Shown: one piece after another, positions 1-7,266 of the stretch | Layout: each line of letters begins with the position of its first letter | Position numbering within the stretch: the first letter of the stretch is position 1 | Assembly (NCBI GenBank): GCA_937996235.1 | Contig: CALKVK010000035.1 | Location: 62,001-126,000 of the forward strand | Direction: 5' to 3' | From: an uncultured bacterium | GTDB taxonomy: Bacteria; Planctomycetota; JAJSAM01; JAJVHW01 | DNA length: 64,000 nucleotides | Translations under genes and position numbers: made by a program | The notes under the pieces: model-generated | What the model saw: the letters and a program-made list of their open reading frames with translations, nothing else | Database searches by the model: none | Told to the model about the DNA's origin: nothing

Positions 1-467
1 CCGTGCCGCGCGACCGCAGCGACGCCGAGATCGGCGCCGGCGTGCCCGCCACGTACGTGCCCGCGCGGAACACCATCCTGCTCGCGCTCGGCCTCGGGCT
101 GGCGGAGGTGGTCGGCGCCGAGGAGCTGGTGATCGGCGCCAACGCCGTGGACTACTCCGGCTACCCGGACTGCCGCGGGCCGTTCCTCGCGGCGTTCGAG
201 CACCTGGCCGCACTCGCGACGGCCGCCGGCACCGAGCGCGGCGTGCGCTTCCGCGTGCGGGCGCCGCTGCTCGAGCTGACGAAGGCGGGGATCGTGCGCC
301 GCGGCGCCGAGCTCGGTGCGCCGCTCGGCGCGACGATGTCGTGCTACGACCCCGTCCGCGATGCCGACGTCTTCACGCACTGCGGACGCTGCGACTCGTG
401 CCGCCTGCGCCGCCGGGGGTTCGCGGAGGCGGGCGTGGCCGACCCGACGCGCTGGGCGCACGCGTGA
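1..467 (+). CDS. queC: 7-cyano-7-deazaguanine synthase QueC, C-terminal part (cut by window edge)
   Basis: QueC converts 7-carboxy-7-deazaguanine to preQ0 with ATP and ammonia in queuosine synthesis. Only about the last 155 residues are present and the N-terminal PP-loop lies upstream of base 1. The visible part has the family's PARN-T/I-x-L segment near its start, the GANAxDYSGYPDCR motif, and the C-terminal zinc site (SCYDP, then CGRCDSC about 15 residues later). The reading frame is open to base 3, so the GTG there is not taken as the start. Its TGA overlaps the GTG of queE, indicating translational coupling. Identification is secure. Confidence 0.95.
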   Translation, partial: VPRDRSDAEIGAGVPATYVPARNTILLALGLGLAEVVGAEELVIGANAVDYSGYPDCRGPFLAAFEHLAALATAAGTERGVRFRVRAPLLELTKAGIVRRGAELGAPLGATMSCYDPVRDADVFTHCGRCDSCRLRRRGFAEAGVADPTRWAHA

Positions 468-1174
468 GCACGGGAGCCTCCGCGCGCGACGCCGAGGTCG
501 CCGCGACGCTGCCTGCGCCCGCGGCCGACTCGCTGCTCGTCACCGAGGTCTACGCGAGCGTGCAGGGCGAGAGCACGTTCGCCGGGCTGCCCTTCGTGCT
601 GCTCCGCACCGCGCGCTGCAACCTGCGCTGCACCTGGTGCGACTCGGCGTTCACGTTCCGCGGCGGGACGCGGCGCGGCGTCGCCGAGCTGGTCGCGGAG
701 GTGCTCGGCCACGGCCTGCGCCACGTGCTCGTGACCGGCGGCGAGCCGCTGCTCCAGCCCGCCGTCCTGCCGCTCCTCGCGCAGCTCTGCGACGCGGGGC
801 TGACGGTGCTGCTCGAGACCGGCGGCTCGCTCGACGTGACGCCGGTGGACCCGCGCGTGCACCGCATCGTCGACGTGAAGTGCCCGGGCAGCGGCGAGGC
901 GCAGCGCAACCTCTGGTCGAACCTCGCGGCGCTCGGCCCCCGCGACGAGCTGAAGTTCGTGGTCGCCGACCGCGCGGACTACGAGTGGTCGCGCGACGTG
1001 CTCGCGGCGCACCGCCCCGCCGAGCGCGGCGTCACGGTGCTCTTCTCCCCGGTCTGGGGCGATCCCGCGCTGCCCGGGAGCATCGCGGAGTGGCTCGTCG
1101 CCGACCGCCTCGAGGCGCGCCTGCAGGTGCAGCTTCACAAGCTGCTGTGGCCGGCGGACGCCCGCCGCCGGTAG
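464..1174 (+). CDS. queE: 7-carboxy-7-deazaguanine synthase QueE (radical SAM)
   Basis: QueE is the radical-SAM enzyme that turns 6-carboxytetrahydropterin into 7-carboxy-7-deazaguanine, the step before QueC. The 236-residue product has the cluster motif C52-x3-C56-x2-C59 inside RCNLRCTWCDS, the early EVYxSVQGEST segment that binds substrate, and the TGGEPLLQ glycine motif of radical-SAM proteins. The GTG start at 464 is chosen because it overlaps the queC stop as GTGA; the same frame stays open upstream but only as antisense to conserved queC sequence. The last 40 nt overlap the convergent folA gene. Confidence 0.95.
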   Translation: MSTGASARDAEVAATLPAPAADSLLVTEVYASVQGESTFAGLPFVLLRTARCNLRCTWCDSAFTFRGGTRRGVAELVAEVLGHGLRHVLVTGGEPLLQPAVLPLLAQLCDAGLTVLLETGGSLDVTPVDPRVHRIVDVKCPGSGEAQRNLWSNLAALGPRDELKFVVADRADYEWSRDVLAAHRPAERGVTVLFSPVWGDPALPGSIAEWLVADRLEARLQVQLHKLLWPADARRR

Positions 1175-1686
1175 CGCACGCGCTCGACGCGCTCGAGGGT
1201 CTCGCGCGCGACCTCCTCGAACTCGCGCGGGTCCCACGCGGGGAACGCGACGTCGCCGCCGCCCGCCTCGGGCACGTACGTCAGCAGCAGCTCGTCGGCC
1301 CGCGGCAGCGCGAGCGCGTAGACCTCGCCGCCCCCGAGGACCGACACGACGGGCTCGCCCGGCAGCGCCGCGGCGAGTCGCGCCGCGAGCGCGAGCGCCT
1401 CGTCGAGCGACGCCGCCGCGTGCGCGCCCGGCCAGCGCGCACGCACGCCCTCGGGATCGCGCGAGAGCACCACCGTCTCGCGACCGGGGAGCAGCCGCCC
1501 GATCGAGTCGAGCGTGCGCCGCCCCATCAGGAGCACGGTGCCCGTGGTGGCCGCGCGGAACGCGCGCATGTCCTCCGGGTAGCGCCACGGGATGCCCCCG
1601 TCCTTCCCGATGGTGCCGTCGCGCGCGAGCCCTGCGACGAGCACGACGCGCGCCCGCGGCGCGTCACGGCCGGCGCCGCCGCTCAC
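1135..1686 (-). CDS. folA: Dihydrofolate reductase
   Basis: FolA reduces dihydrofolate to tetrahydrofolate with NADPH, regenerating the cofactor oxidised by thymidylate synthase. The 183-residue protein has the DHFR fold landmarks: VAGLARDGTIGKDGGIPW near residues 17-34 with the catalytic acidic residue in YPED, the MGRRT NADPH-binding motif, and VLGGGEVYALAL near residue 115. The GTG start at 1686 overlaps the thyA stop (GTGA), so the two are translated as a pair. The 3' end overlaps queE by 40 nt in a convergent, tail-to-tail arrangement. Length is slightly above the usual 160-170 residues. Confidence 0.95.
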   Translation of the reverse strand: MSGGAGRDAPRARVVLVAGLARDGTIGKDGGIPWRYPEDMRAFRAATTGTVLLMGRRTLDSIGRLLPGRETVVLSRDPEGVRARWPGAHAAASLDEALALAARLAAALPGEPVVSVLGGGEVYALALPRADELLLTYVPEAGGGDVAFPAWDPREFEEVARETLERVERVRYRRRASAGHSSL

Positions 1687-2522
1687 ACCGCCACGGCGAA
1701 GTCGATCTTCGGGTGCGGGTCGTAGCCGATCAGCTCGAAGTCCTCGAACGCGAGCTCGTCGAACGGCTTGTCGGCGATCTCGAGCGTCGGCAGGTCGCGC
1801 GGCTCGCGCTCGAGCTGCTCGAGCAGTCCGGGCACGTGGTCGTACTCGGCCATCGAGCCGTCGGGCTTCGCCGTGTAGACGTGCGCGTCGACGATGAAGT
1901 GGCTGAAGACGCCGGGCTCGAGCCCGACCTCCTGCGCGATCATCATCGTCAGCGCCGAGTACGCGGCGAGGTTGAACGGGATGCCGAGCGCCACGTCGCC
2001 CGAGCGCTGGTTCAGGTGGCAGCACAGGCGGCCCTGCTGCACGTTGAACGTGAACGTGTAGTGGCAGGGCGGCAGGCGGCTCGGGATCGCGTTCCCGGGC
2101 TCCCACGCCGTCACGACGAGGCGCCGGCTGTTCGGGTCGCGCTTCAGCGTGTCGATGACGTGCCGGATCTGGTCCACCTCGCGCACCTGCCACGCGCCGG
2201 ACGCGTCGCGCGTGGCGCTCGGGAACCGCCGCCAGTAGTAGCCGTACGCGGTGTCGAGGCGCCCCTCGGCGTCGGCCCACGCGTCCCAGATCTTGGTGTG
2301 GCGGCGCAGGTTGCGGATGTGGTCCTCGCCCGAGAGGTACCAGAGCAGCTCGCGCAGCATCGAGTTGAAGTACATGCGCTTCGTGGTGAGCAGCGGGTAG
2401 CCGTCGGCGAGATCCACCTTGTAGTGGGCGCCGAAGCACGAGATCGTGTCGACGCCGGTGCGGCTCTCCTTGCGGCTCCCGTTCTGGAGCACGTGCTGCA
2501 CGAGGTCGAGGTACTGCTGCAT
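1683..2522 (-). CDS. thyA: Thymidylate synthase
   Basis: ThyA methylates dUMP to dTMP using methylenetetrahydrofolate. The 279-residue protein begins MQQYLDLVQHVL, typical of the family, and contains the RTGVDTIS loop, the nucleophile Cys153 in LPPCHY, the QRSGDVALGIPFN segment that recognises dUMP, and HFIVDAHVY. The ATG start follows no strong Shine-Dalgarno sequence. A TACGCT box lies 18 nt upstream of it, implying a leader of only about 11 nt. It is translationally coupled to folA downstream and divergent from the nucleotidyltransferase at 2566. Confidence 0.96.
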   Translation of the reverse strand: MQQYLDLVQHVLQNGSRKESRTGVDTISCFGAHYKVDLADGYPLLTTKRMYFNSMLRELLWYLSGEDHIRNLRRHTKIWDAWADAEGRLDTAYGYYWRRFPSATRDASGAWQVREVDQIRHVIDTLKRDPNSRRLVVTAWEPGNAIPSRLPPCHYTFTFNVQQGRLCCHLNQRSGDVALGIPFNLAAYSALTMMIAQEVGLEPGVFSHFIVDAHVYTAKPDGSMAEYDHVPGLLEQLEREPRDLPTLEIADKPFDELAFEDFELIGYDPHPKIDFAVAV

Positions 2523-2565
2523 GGGTCGCTCTGGTCGCACAGCGTAGCGTGCGGGGAGGACGGCG

Positions 2566-3144
2566 GTGATCGCGGGGGTGGTGCTCGCGGCGGGCGCGTC
2601 GTCGCGCATGGGACGGCCGAAGGCGCTCCTCCCGATCGACGGGCGCCCCGCGGGCGAGCGCGTGGCGGCGACGCTGCGGAGCGGCGGCTGCGACCCGGTG
2701 GTGGTCGTCGTCGGACGCCACGCGGCGGAGATCCGGGCGGGTGCCGACCTGACGGCGTGCACGGTCGTGGACCACGCGGGCTGGGCGGCGGGCCGGACGT
2801 CCTCGCTCGCGGCCGGGCTCGGCGCCCTCCCCGGCGGCGTGACCGCGGCGGTCCTCGCGCTCGTGGACATGCCGTACGTGCGCGCCGCCACGGTCCGCGC
2901 GCTCGTCGCGGCAGCGGCGCTCGCGTCGCGGCCCGAGGTCGTCGTGCCCGTCCACGGCGGCAGGTCGGGGCACCCCGTCCTCCTGCACGCCGCGCTCTTC
3001 CCGGCGATCCGCGCGCTGCCCGGCGACACGCCGCTGCGCGAGTTGCTCCGCACGCGCCGCCGGCTCGACCTGCCGGTGGACGATCCCGGCGTGCTCGTCG
3101 ACCTCGACACGCCCGACGACCTTCCGCCGCCGGGCACTTCGTAG
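2566..3144 (+). CDS. MobA-like nucleotidyltransferase (MocA/CoxC type)
   Basis: The 192-residue protein is a one-domain NTP transferase. It shows the nucleotide-binding signature LAAGASSRMGRPKALLP at residues 7-23, a central D-M-P (LALVDMPYV) metal site and GHPVLL near residue 136. This arrangement is typical of MocA, the molybdopterin cytidylyltransferase family, rather than of GTP-specific MobA. The likely role is nucleotide attachment to molybdenum cofactor, which would serve the molybdenum hydroxylase at 31.8-35.7 kb, but substrate is inferred from family only. GTG start at 2566 is preceded by GGGGAGG 7 nt upstream. The gene is divergent from thyA. Confidence 0.75.
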   Translation: MIAGVVLAAGASSRMGRPKALLPIDGRPAGERVAATLRSGGCDPVVVVVGRHAAEIRAGADLTACTVVDHAGWAAGRTSSLAAGLGALPGGVTAAVLALVDMPYVRAATVRALVAAAALASRPEVVVPVHGGRSGHPVLLHAALFPAIRALPGDTPLRELLRTRRRLDLPVDDPGVLVDLDTPDDLPPPGTS

Positions 3145-3162
3145 CACAGAGTGCCCGACCGG

Positions 3163-3168
3163 TATCCT
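3163..3168 (+). promoter_or_regulatory. -10 box for leaderless ispH
   Basis: TATCCT lies exactly 6 nt before the GTG at 3175, so transcription should start on or next to the start codon. It decides 3175 over the GTG at 3151, which would place the -10 box inside the coding region. Confidence 0.6.
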
Positions 3169-3174
3169 CACCGC

Positions 3175-4119
3175 GTGAAGATCTACCTCGCCTCCCCGCG
3201 CGGCTTCTGTGCCGGCGTCGAGTACGCCATCGAGATCGTCGAGCGCGCGCTCGACCGCTTCGGCGGGCGCGTCTACGTGCGCCACGAGATCGTGCACAAC
3301 CGCCACGTCGTGGACCGCCTCGCGCGCATGGGCGCGGTGTTCGTGGAGGAGCCCGGCGAGATCCCCGAGGGCGAGGTCGTCGTCTACTCGGCGCACGGCG
3401 TCTCGCCGCAGGTGCGCGCCGAGAGCCGCGAGAAGCGGCTGCGCGAGCTCGACGCCACGTGCCCGCTCGTGCGCAAGGTGCACGACGAGGCCATCCGCCT
3501 CGCGCACCTCGGCTACGACATCCTGCTCATCGGCCACGCCGGGCACGTCGAGGTCGAGGGCACGCAGGGCGAGGCGCCGGACCGCATCCGCGTCGTCGAG
3601 ACGGTCGCGGACGCGGAGACGATCACGGTCGCCGACCCGCGGAGGGTCGCGTACCTGACGCAGACCACGCTCTCGGTCGACGACACCGCCGAGATCGTCG
3701 CGACGCTGCGCCGCCGCTTCCCCGAGATCGCGGGGCCGGCGAAGGACGACATCTGCTACGCGACACAGAACCGGCAGAACGCGGTGAAGGAGCTCTGCGC
3801 GCACGTCGAGGCGGTGCTCGTGGTCGGCGACCCGCACTCGAGCAACAGCAACCGCCTCGTGGACGTCGCCGAGCGCCAGGGCCGCCCGGCGTTCCTGCTG
3901 CAGGACGCGGCGCAGGTCGAGCGGGTGCTCGCGGCGGCGACCGAGCGGCTCGGCCACGCGCCGCAGGCCGTCGGGCTCACGGCGGGCGCGTCCGCCCCCG
4001 CCGACCTGATCGACCGCGTGCTCGAGAAGCTGAACGCCCTCGGCGGCGCGCTCGAGGACGAGATCGTGACGGCGCGCGAGCGCATCCACTTCGCGCTGCC
4101 GCCCGCGCTGCGCGAGTGA
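3175..4119 (+). CDS. ispH: 4-hydroxy-3-methylbut-2-enyl diphosphate reductase (IspH)
   Basis: IspH is the last enzyme of the MEP isoprenoid pathway, reducing HMBPP to IPP and DMAPP with a [4Fe-4S] cluster. The three cluster cysteines are visible at C12 (PRGFCAGV), C96 (ATCPLV) and C194 (DICYATQNR). Conserved H41, H74 and H124 and catalytic E128 (EVEGTQGE) are also present. The 314-residue form starting at GTG 3175 matches the family N-terminus (MKI-x-LA-x-PRGFCAGV). An upstream in-frame GTG at 3151 would add eight residues but would contain the promoter box. It is a single gene between a nucleotidyltransferase and an SDR gene. Confidence 0.95.
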   Translation: MKIYLASPRGFCAGVEYAIEIVERALDRFGGRVYVRHEIVHNRHVVDRLARMGAVFVEEPGEIPEGEVVVYSAHGVSPQVRAESREKRLRELDATCPLVRKVHDEAIRLAHLGYDILLIGHAGHVEVEGTQGEAPDRIRVVETVADAETITVADPRRVAYLTQTTLSVDDTAEIVATLRRRFPEIAGPAKDDICYATQNRQNAVKELCAHVEAVLVVGDPHSSNSNRLVDVAERQGRPAFLLQDAAQVERVLAAATERLGHAPQAVGLTAGASAPADLIDRVLEKLNALGGALEDEIVTARERIHFALPPALRE

Positions 4120-4136
4120 CGGTCCGCCCCGCGCGG

Positions 4137-4142
4137 TAGTGT
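4137..4142 (+). promoter_or_regulatory. -10 box for leaderless SDR gene
   Basis: TAGTGT ends 6 nt before the ATG at 4149. There is no room for a Shine-Dalgarno leader. Confidence 0.6.
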
Positions 4143-4148
4143 CTCCGC

Positions 4149-5015
4149 ATGGACCTGCGACTCGCGGAGCGCACGGTGCTGGTCACGGGAGCATCGGGTG
4201 GGATCGGCCGCGCCCTGGCCGAGGCGTTCGCCGCCGAGGGCGCGCGCATCGCCTGCCACGGCCACACTCACGCCGACGAGCTGCGCACGTGGCTCGCCGG
4301 GCGGCCGTGGCACGAGCGCGGCATGGTGGTCGCGGGCGACGTCGCCGACCCCGCCGCGATGCAGGCGGCTGCCGACGCGGTCGTCGCCGCGTGGGGCCGC
4401 CTCGACGTGTGCATCGCGAACGCCGGCGCGTGGCCGCCCGAGGACGTGCCGCTCGCCGCGATGGACCCGGCGCGCTTCCGCCGGACCGTCGAGACGAACC
4501 TGCTGGGTGCGGCGTGGACCGCGCGCGCGTTCCTCGCGGCGCTCGAGCGCACGGGGCCGCGCCCGGGCGGCGACGGCGCGGTGCTGCTCTTCGTCGGCTC
4601 GACGGCGGGCCGCTTCGGCGAGCGCTGGCACGCGGACTACGCGGCGGCGAAGGCGGGCCTGACGGGTCTCGTGCTCTCGCTCAAGAACGAGATCGTGCGC
4701 ACGGACCCGTTCGGCCGCGTCAACCTGATCGAGCCGGGCTGGACCGTCACGCACATGGCGCGGCCGGCGCTCGAGCGGCCGGGGCACGTGGCGCGCGCGC
4801 TGCGCACGATGCCGCTGCGCCAGCTCGCCCGCGCGCGCGACATCGCCCGCACGGCGCTCTACCTGGCGTCGCCCGTGCTCGCGCGGCACGTCTCGGGTCA
4901 GACGGTCACCGTCGCGGGCGGCATGGAAGGCCGCGTCCTCTGGGACGAGGCGGAGATCGACGAGGAGGGGGTGCGGCGACGCGCGGAGTACCGGCGTCCG
5001 GGAGGCGGGCGCTGA
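4149..5015 (+). CDS. SDR-family oxidoreductase
   Basis: This 288-residue protein is a classical short-chain dehydrogenase/reductase. The NAD(P)-binding TGASGGIG is at residues 13-20, NAG at 91-93, and the catalytic tetrad is N117, S151, Y164 and K168 in the form Y-x3-K. A C-terminal extension of about 30 charged residues follows the usual end of the fold. Substrate cannot be deduced: the neighbours (ispH, an acyltransferase) do not define a pathway. The ATG start is fixed by the promoter box 6 nt upstream. Confidence 0.88.
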   Translation: MDLRLAERTVLVTGASGGIGRALAEAFAAEGARIACHGHTHADELRTWLAGRPWHERGMVVAGDVADPAAMQAAADAVVAAWGRLDVCIANAGAWPPEDVPLAAMDPARFRRTVETNLLGAAWTARAFLAALERTGPRPGGDGAVLLFVGSTAGRFGERWHADYAAAKAGLTGLVLSLKNEIVRTDPFGRVNLIEPGWTVTHMARPALERPGHVARALRTMPLRQLARARDIARTALYLASPVLARHVSGQTVTVAGGMEGRVLWDEAEIDEEGVRRRAEYRRPGGGR

Positions 5016-5048
5016 GCGCGCGGTCACGCGCGCACGGTCGACGAGCTG

Positions 5049-6206
5049 TTGGGATACGACGCGCGCCGCAACCTGCCGCTGGACCTCTTGAGGGCCGCCG
5101 CGGTCGCACTGGTGTTCCTCGCGCACATGCCCGCGACCGAGGGCTACGGTGCACTCGGCGACGCGCTGCTCGCCCGCGCACGGCGCTCGGGTCCCGTCGG
5201 TCTCGACCTGTTCTTCGTCCTCTCCGGCTTCCTCGTCTCCGGCCTGCTCTTCCGTGAGCTGACGCGGCACGGCAGCGTCGCCGTCGGACGGTTCCTCGTG
5301 CGGCGCGGGCTGAAGATCTACCCCGCGTTCTACGTGTTCCTGGCCGCCCTGGTGGCCGAGCGCGCGGTGCGCACGGGGGCGGTGCCCTGGACGCGCGTCG
5401 CGAGCGAGGCGCTGTTCGTCCAGAACTACTTCCCGTCCCTGATCAGCCACACATGGTCGCTGGCCGTCGAGGAGCACTTCTACCTCGCGGTGCCGTTCGT
5501 GATCGTCGGGCTGGCGCGGCGGCCGTCGGGGCTGCGCCTGCTCCCCGTGATCTACGCGGTGTCCGCGCTCGCGACGCTCGCGCTGCGCTGGCGCGTGGCC
5601 GCGACATCGGAGTTCACGCACGGGACCCATCTCGCGCCGACGCACCTGCGGTTCGACGCGCTGCTGCTCGGCGTGGTGCTCGCCCGCGTGTACGCGACGC
5701 GACGCGACGCGTTCCTCGCGTTCGCCAGGCGCCTCCGCCTGCCGCTGCTCGGCGCGGGCGCCGTGGGTCTCGCGCTGCGCGCCGTCACGGAGCCGCAGGG
5801 CACGTTCGACCTGACGCTCGGCGTCCTCCTGCGCTCGTGGTGCATGGCCGCGCTCCTCGTCGGCGCGCTCGGGACGGAGCTGCGGCCGGGCCCGGTGCTG
5901 CGCGCGATCGCGTTCGTCGGGTCGCACTCCTACTCCGTGTACCTGTGGCACATCACGACGCGCCACTGGTGGGACGAGCTGGCCGAGCGCGCGACCGGAC
6001 ACGTGCTGACGCCGTGGCTGCGGCTCGCGGTGTTCTTCGCCGGCAGCATCGGGGTCGGCGTGCTGCTGTCGCTGCTGGTGGAGTTCCCGGTGATCCGCAT
6101 CCGCGACCGCGTCTTCCCGTCGCGCTCGGGAGGCGCCCTGGAGGCACCGGAACCGAGACAGGAGCCGGGACCGGAGCCGGAGCGGGCGAACCCCGCGGCT
6201 CCGTGA
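5049..6206 (+). CDS. Membrane-bound acyltransferase family 3 (OafA/YrhL-like)
   Basis: The 385-residue protein is an integral membrane acyltransferase of the type that O-acetylates surface polysaccharides, lipids or peptidoglycan. It opens with N-LPLDLLRAAAVALVF-AH, where the family's catalytic histidine sits at the end of the first membrane span. It has the FFVLSGFL motif near residue 58 and an RRGLKIYPAF motif near residue 87. About ten hydrophobic segments follow, ending in a basic and proline-rich tail. The start is TTG at 5049; no closer ATG or GTG precedes the conserved N-terminus. The acceptor substrate is unknown. Confidence 0.88.
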   Translation: MGYDARRNLPLDLLRAAAVALVFLAHMPATEGYGALGDALLARARRSGPVGLDLFFVLSGFLVSGLLFRELTRHGSVAVGRFLVRRGLKIYPAFYVFLAALVAERAVRTGAVPWTRVASEALFVQNYFPSLISHTWSLAVEEHFYLAVPFVIVGLARRPSGLRLLPVIYAVSALATLALRWRVAATSEFTHGTHLAPTHLRFDALLLGVVLARVYATRRDAFLAFARRLRLPLLGAGAVGLALRAVTEPQGTFDLTLGVLLRSWCMAALLVGALGTELRPGPVLRAIAFVGSHSYSVYLWHITTRHWWDELAERATGHVLTPWLRLAVFFAGSIGVGVLLSLLVEFPVIRIRDRVFPSRSGGALEAPEPRQEPGPEPERANPAAP

Positions 6207-6216
6207 CGGACACGGG

Positions 6217-7029
6217 TCACGCGTCGACGAGGTGCTCCGCCAGGCGCGCGGCGAGCCAGTCGGGCTGCTCGACGGCGACCGTGTGGCCGCAGTCCTCGAC
6301 CTCCGCGAAGCGCGCGTCGGGGAGCAGCCGCACGAGCTCGTCGTTCAGGAAGCGCGGCACGACGACGTCGTCCGCGCCGCGGCAGACGAGCGTCGGCGCG
6401 CCGACGCGCGCGAGCTCCTCGGGGCTCAGGTCGCCGCCCGGCCGCAGCGTGTCCGCGAGGAGGCGCCGCATGCTCTCCGCGTCGTTGCGCCGCACGAACG
6501 CCGACAGCAGGTTCGCGTAGAGGCGCTCGTTCCGCGCGAGCCACGTCTCGCCGACGATCGCCGGCGTCACGATGCGGAAGCAGTGCTCCATGCCGCCGCG
6601 GTCGAGCGCGTCGAGCCAGCCCTGCACGATCCAGCGCCGGAGCGCCGTCTCGCGGTGCGCGCAGCCGACGAGCACCAGACGCCGCACGCGCGCCGGGGCG
6701 AGCAGCGCCAGGCGCACGGCGATGCGCGAGCCGAAGGAGAAGCCGCACAGGTCCACGCTCTCGAGCGCGAGCGCGTCGAGCAGGTGCAGCAGGTCGCGCG
6801 CGTGGTCGGCCGGACGCGAGCCCGGGGGCGGCGGCGACGAACGCCCCTGCCCCGCCGCGTCGTAGACGAGCGAGCCCTTGCGGTCACGCAGGCGGTGGAC
6901 CTGCAGCCCCCACGCGGCGGTGGTCTGCGACAGGCCGTTCAGGAAGACGACGGGCGGCGCGTCCGCCGCTCTGCCCGCACGCAGCAGGTAGCGCAGCTCG
7001 CGGCCGTCGGGCAGCGTGTGGACGTCCAT
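6217..7029 (-). CDS. Alpha/beta-fold hydrolase
   Basis: The 270-residue protein has the full alpha/beta hydrolase pattern. The oxyanion-hole region is FLNGLSQT at 29-36. The nucleophile elbow is GFSFGS with Ser98. An acid lies in the GADD motif near 218-221, and the catalytic histidine is H249 in EDCGHTVAVEQP. This resembles esterases and MhpC/BioH-like hydrolases that act on small esters or carbon-carbon bonds. It converges on the acyltransferase gene with a 10-nt gap. No substrate can be assigned. Confidence 0.87.
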   Translation of the reverse strand: MDVHTLPDGRELRYLLRAGRAADAPPVVFLNGLSQTTAAWGLQVHRLRDRKGSLVYDAAGQGRSSPPPPGSRPADHARDLLHLLDALALESVDLCGFSFGSRIAVRLALLAPARVRRLVLVGCAHRETALRRWIVQGWLDALDRGGMEHCFRIVTPAIVGETWLARNERLYANLLSAFVRRNDAESMRRLLADTLRPGGDLSPEELARVGAPTLVCRGADDVVVPRFLNDELVRLLPDARFAEVEDCGHTVAVEQPDWLAARLAEHLVDA

Positions 7030-7112
7030 CGCGCCGCGCTCAGGCGCCGCCGCCGGCGCGGCGCGACGCCGCCGGCCGCGGCGATTGCCGCGCGCGGTCC
7101 GCGTCGCCCGCG

Positions 7113-7118
7113 TACGAT
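7113..7118 (+). promoter_or_regulatory. -10 box for the 29-residue peptide gene
   Basis: TACGAT ends 6 nt before the GTG at 7125, the same geometry as the larger leaderless genes in this window. It supports the small ORF being real. Confidence 0.5.
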
Positions 7119-7124
7119 CTCGGC

Positions 7125-7214
7125 GTGAACGCCGCGACCCTGCTGATCGTCGCCGTGGTCGTCGTGGCCCTCGCCGCGCTCGTGTTCACCACGACGCGCT
7201 GCGGCGGCGGCTGA
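7125..7214 (+). CDS. 29-residue single-span membrane peptide
   Basis: A short ORF starting GTG encodes MNAATLLIVAVVV followed by more hydrophobic residues, then TTTRCGGG and TGA. Residues 5-22 form one membrane span, leaving a short tail with a single cysteine and three glycines. It sits alone in the 237-bp gap between the divergently oriented hydrolase start (7029) and the topA stop (7267). The evidence for expression is the TACGAT box 6 nt upstream. Function is unknown. The tail loosely recalls small cysteine-bearing membrane peptides of iron transport, but one cysteine is not enough to claim that. Confidence 0.45.
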   Translation: MNAATLLIVAVVVVALAALVFTTTRCGGG

Positions 7215-7266
7215 GGCGGCTGACGCCCGCCGGTCGGCGGGCAGGCCTGCGCTCCGCTGCGCGCGG

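Noticed and set aside
1135..4089. Very long minus-strand open frame of nearly 1000 codons covering thyA, the nucleotidyltransferase and ispH
   Set aside because: Only its last 183 codons are a real gene (folA). The rest is antisense to conserved genes, an effect of high GC with few stop codons.
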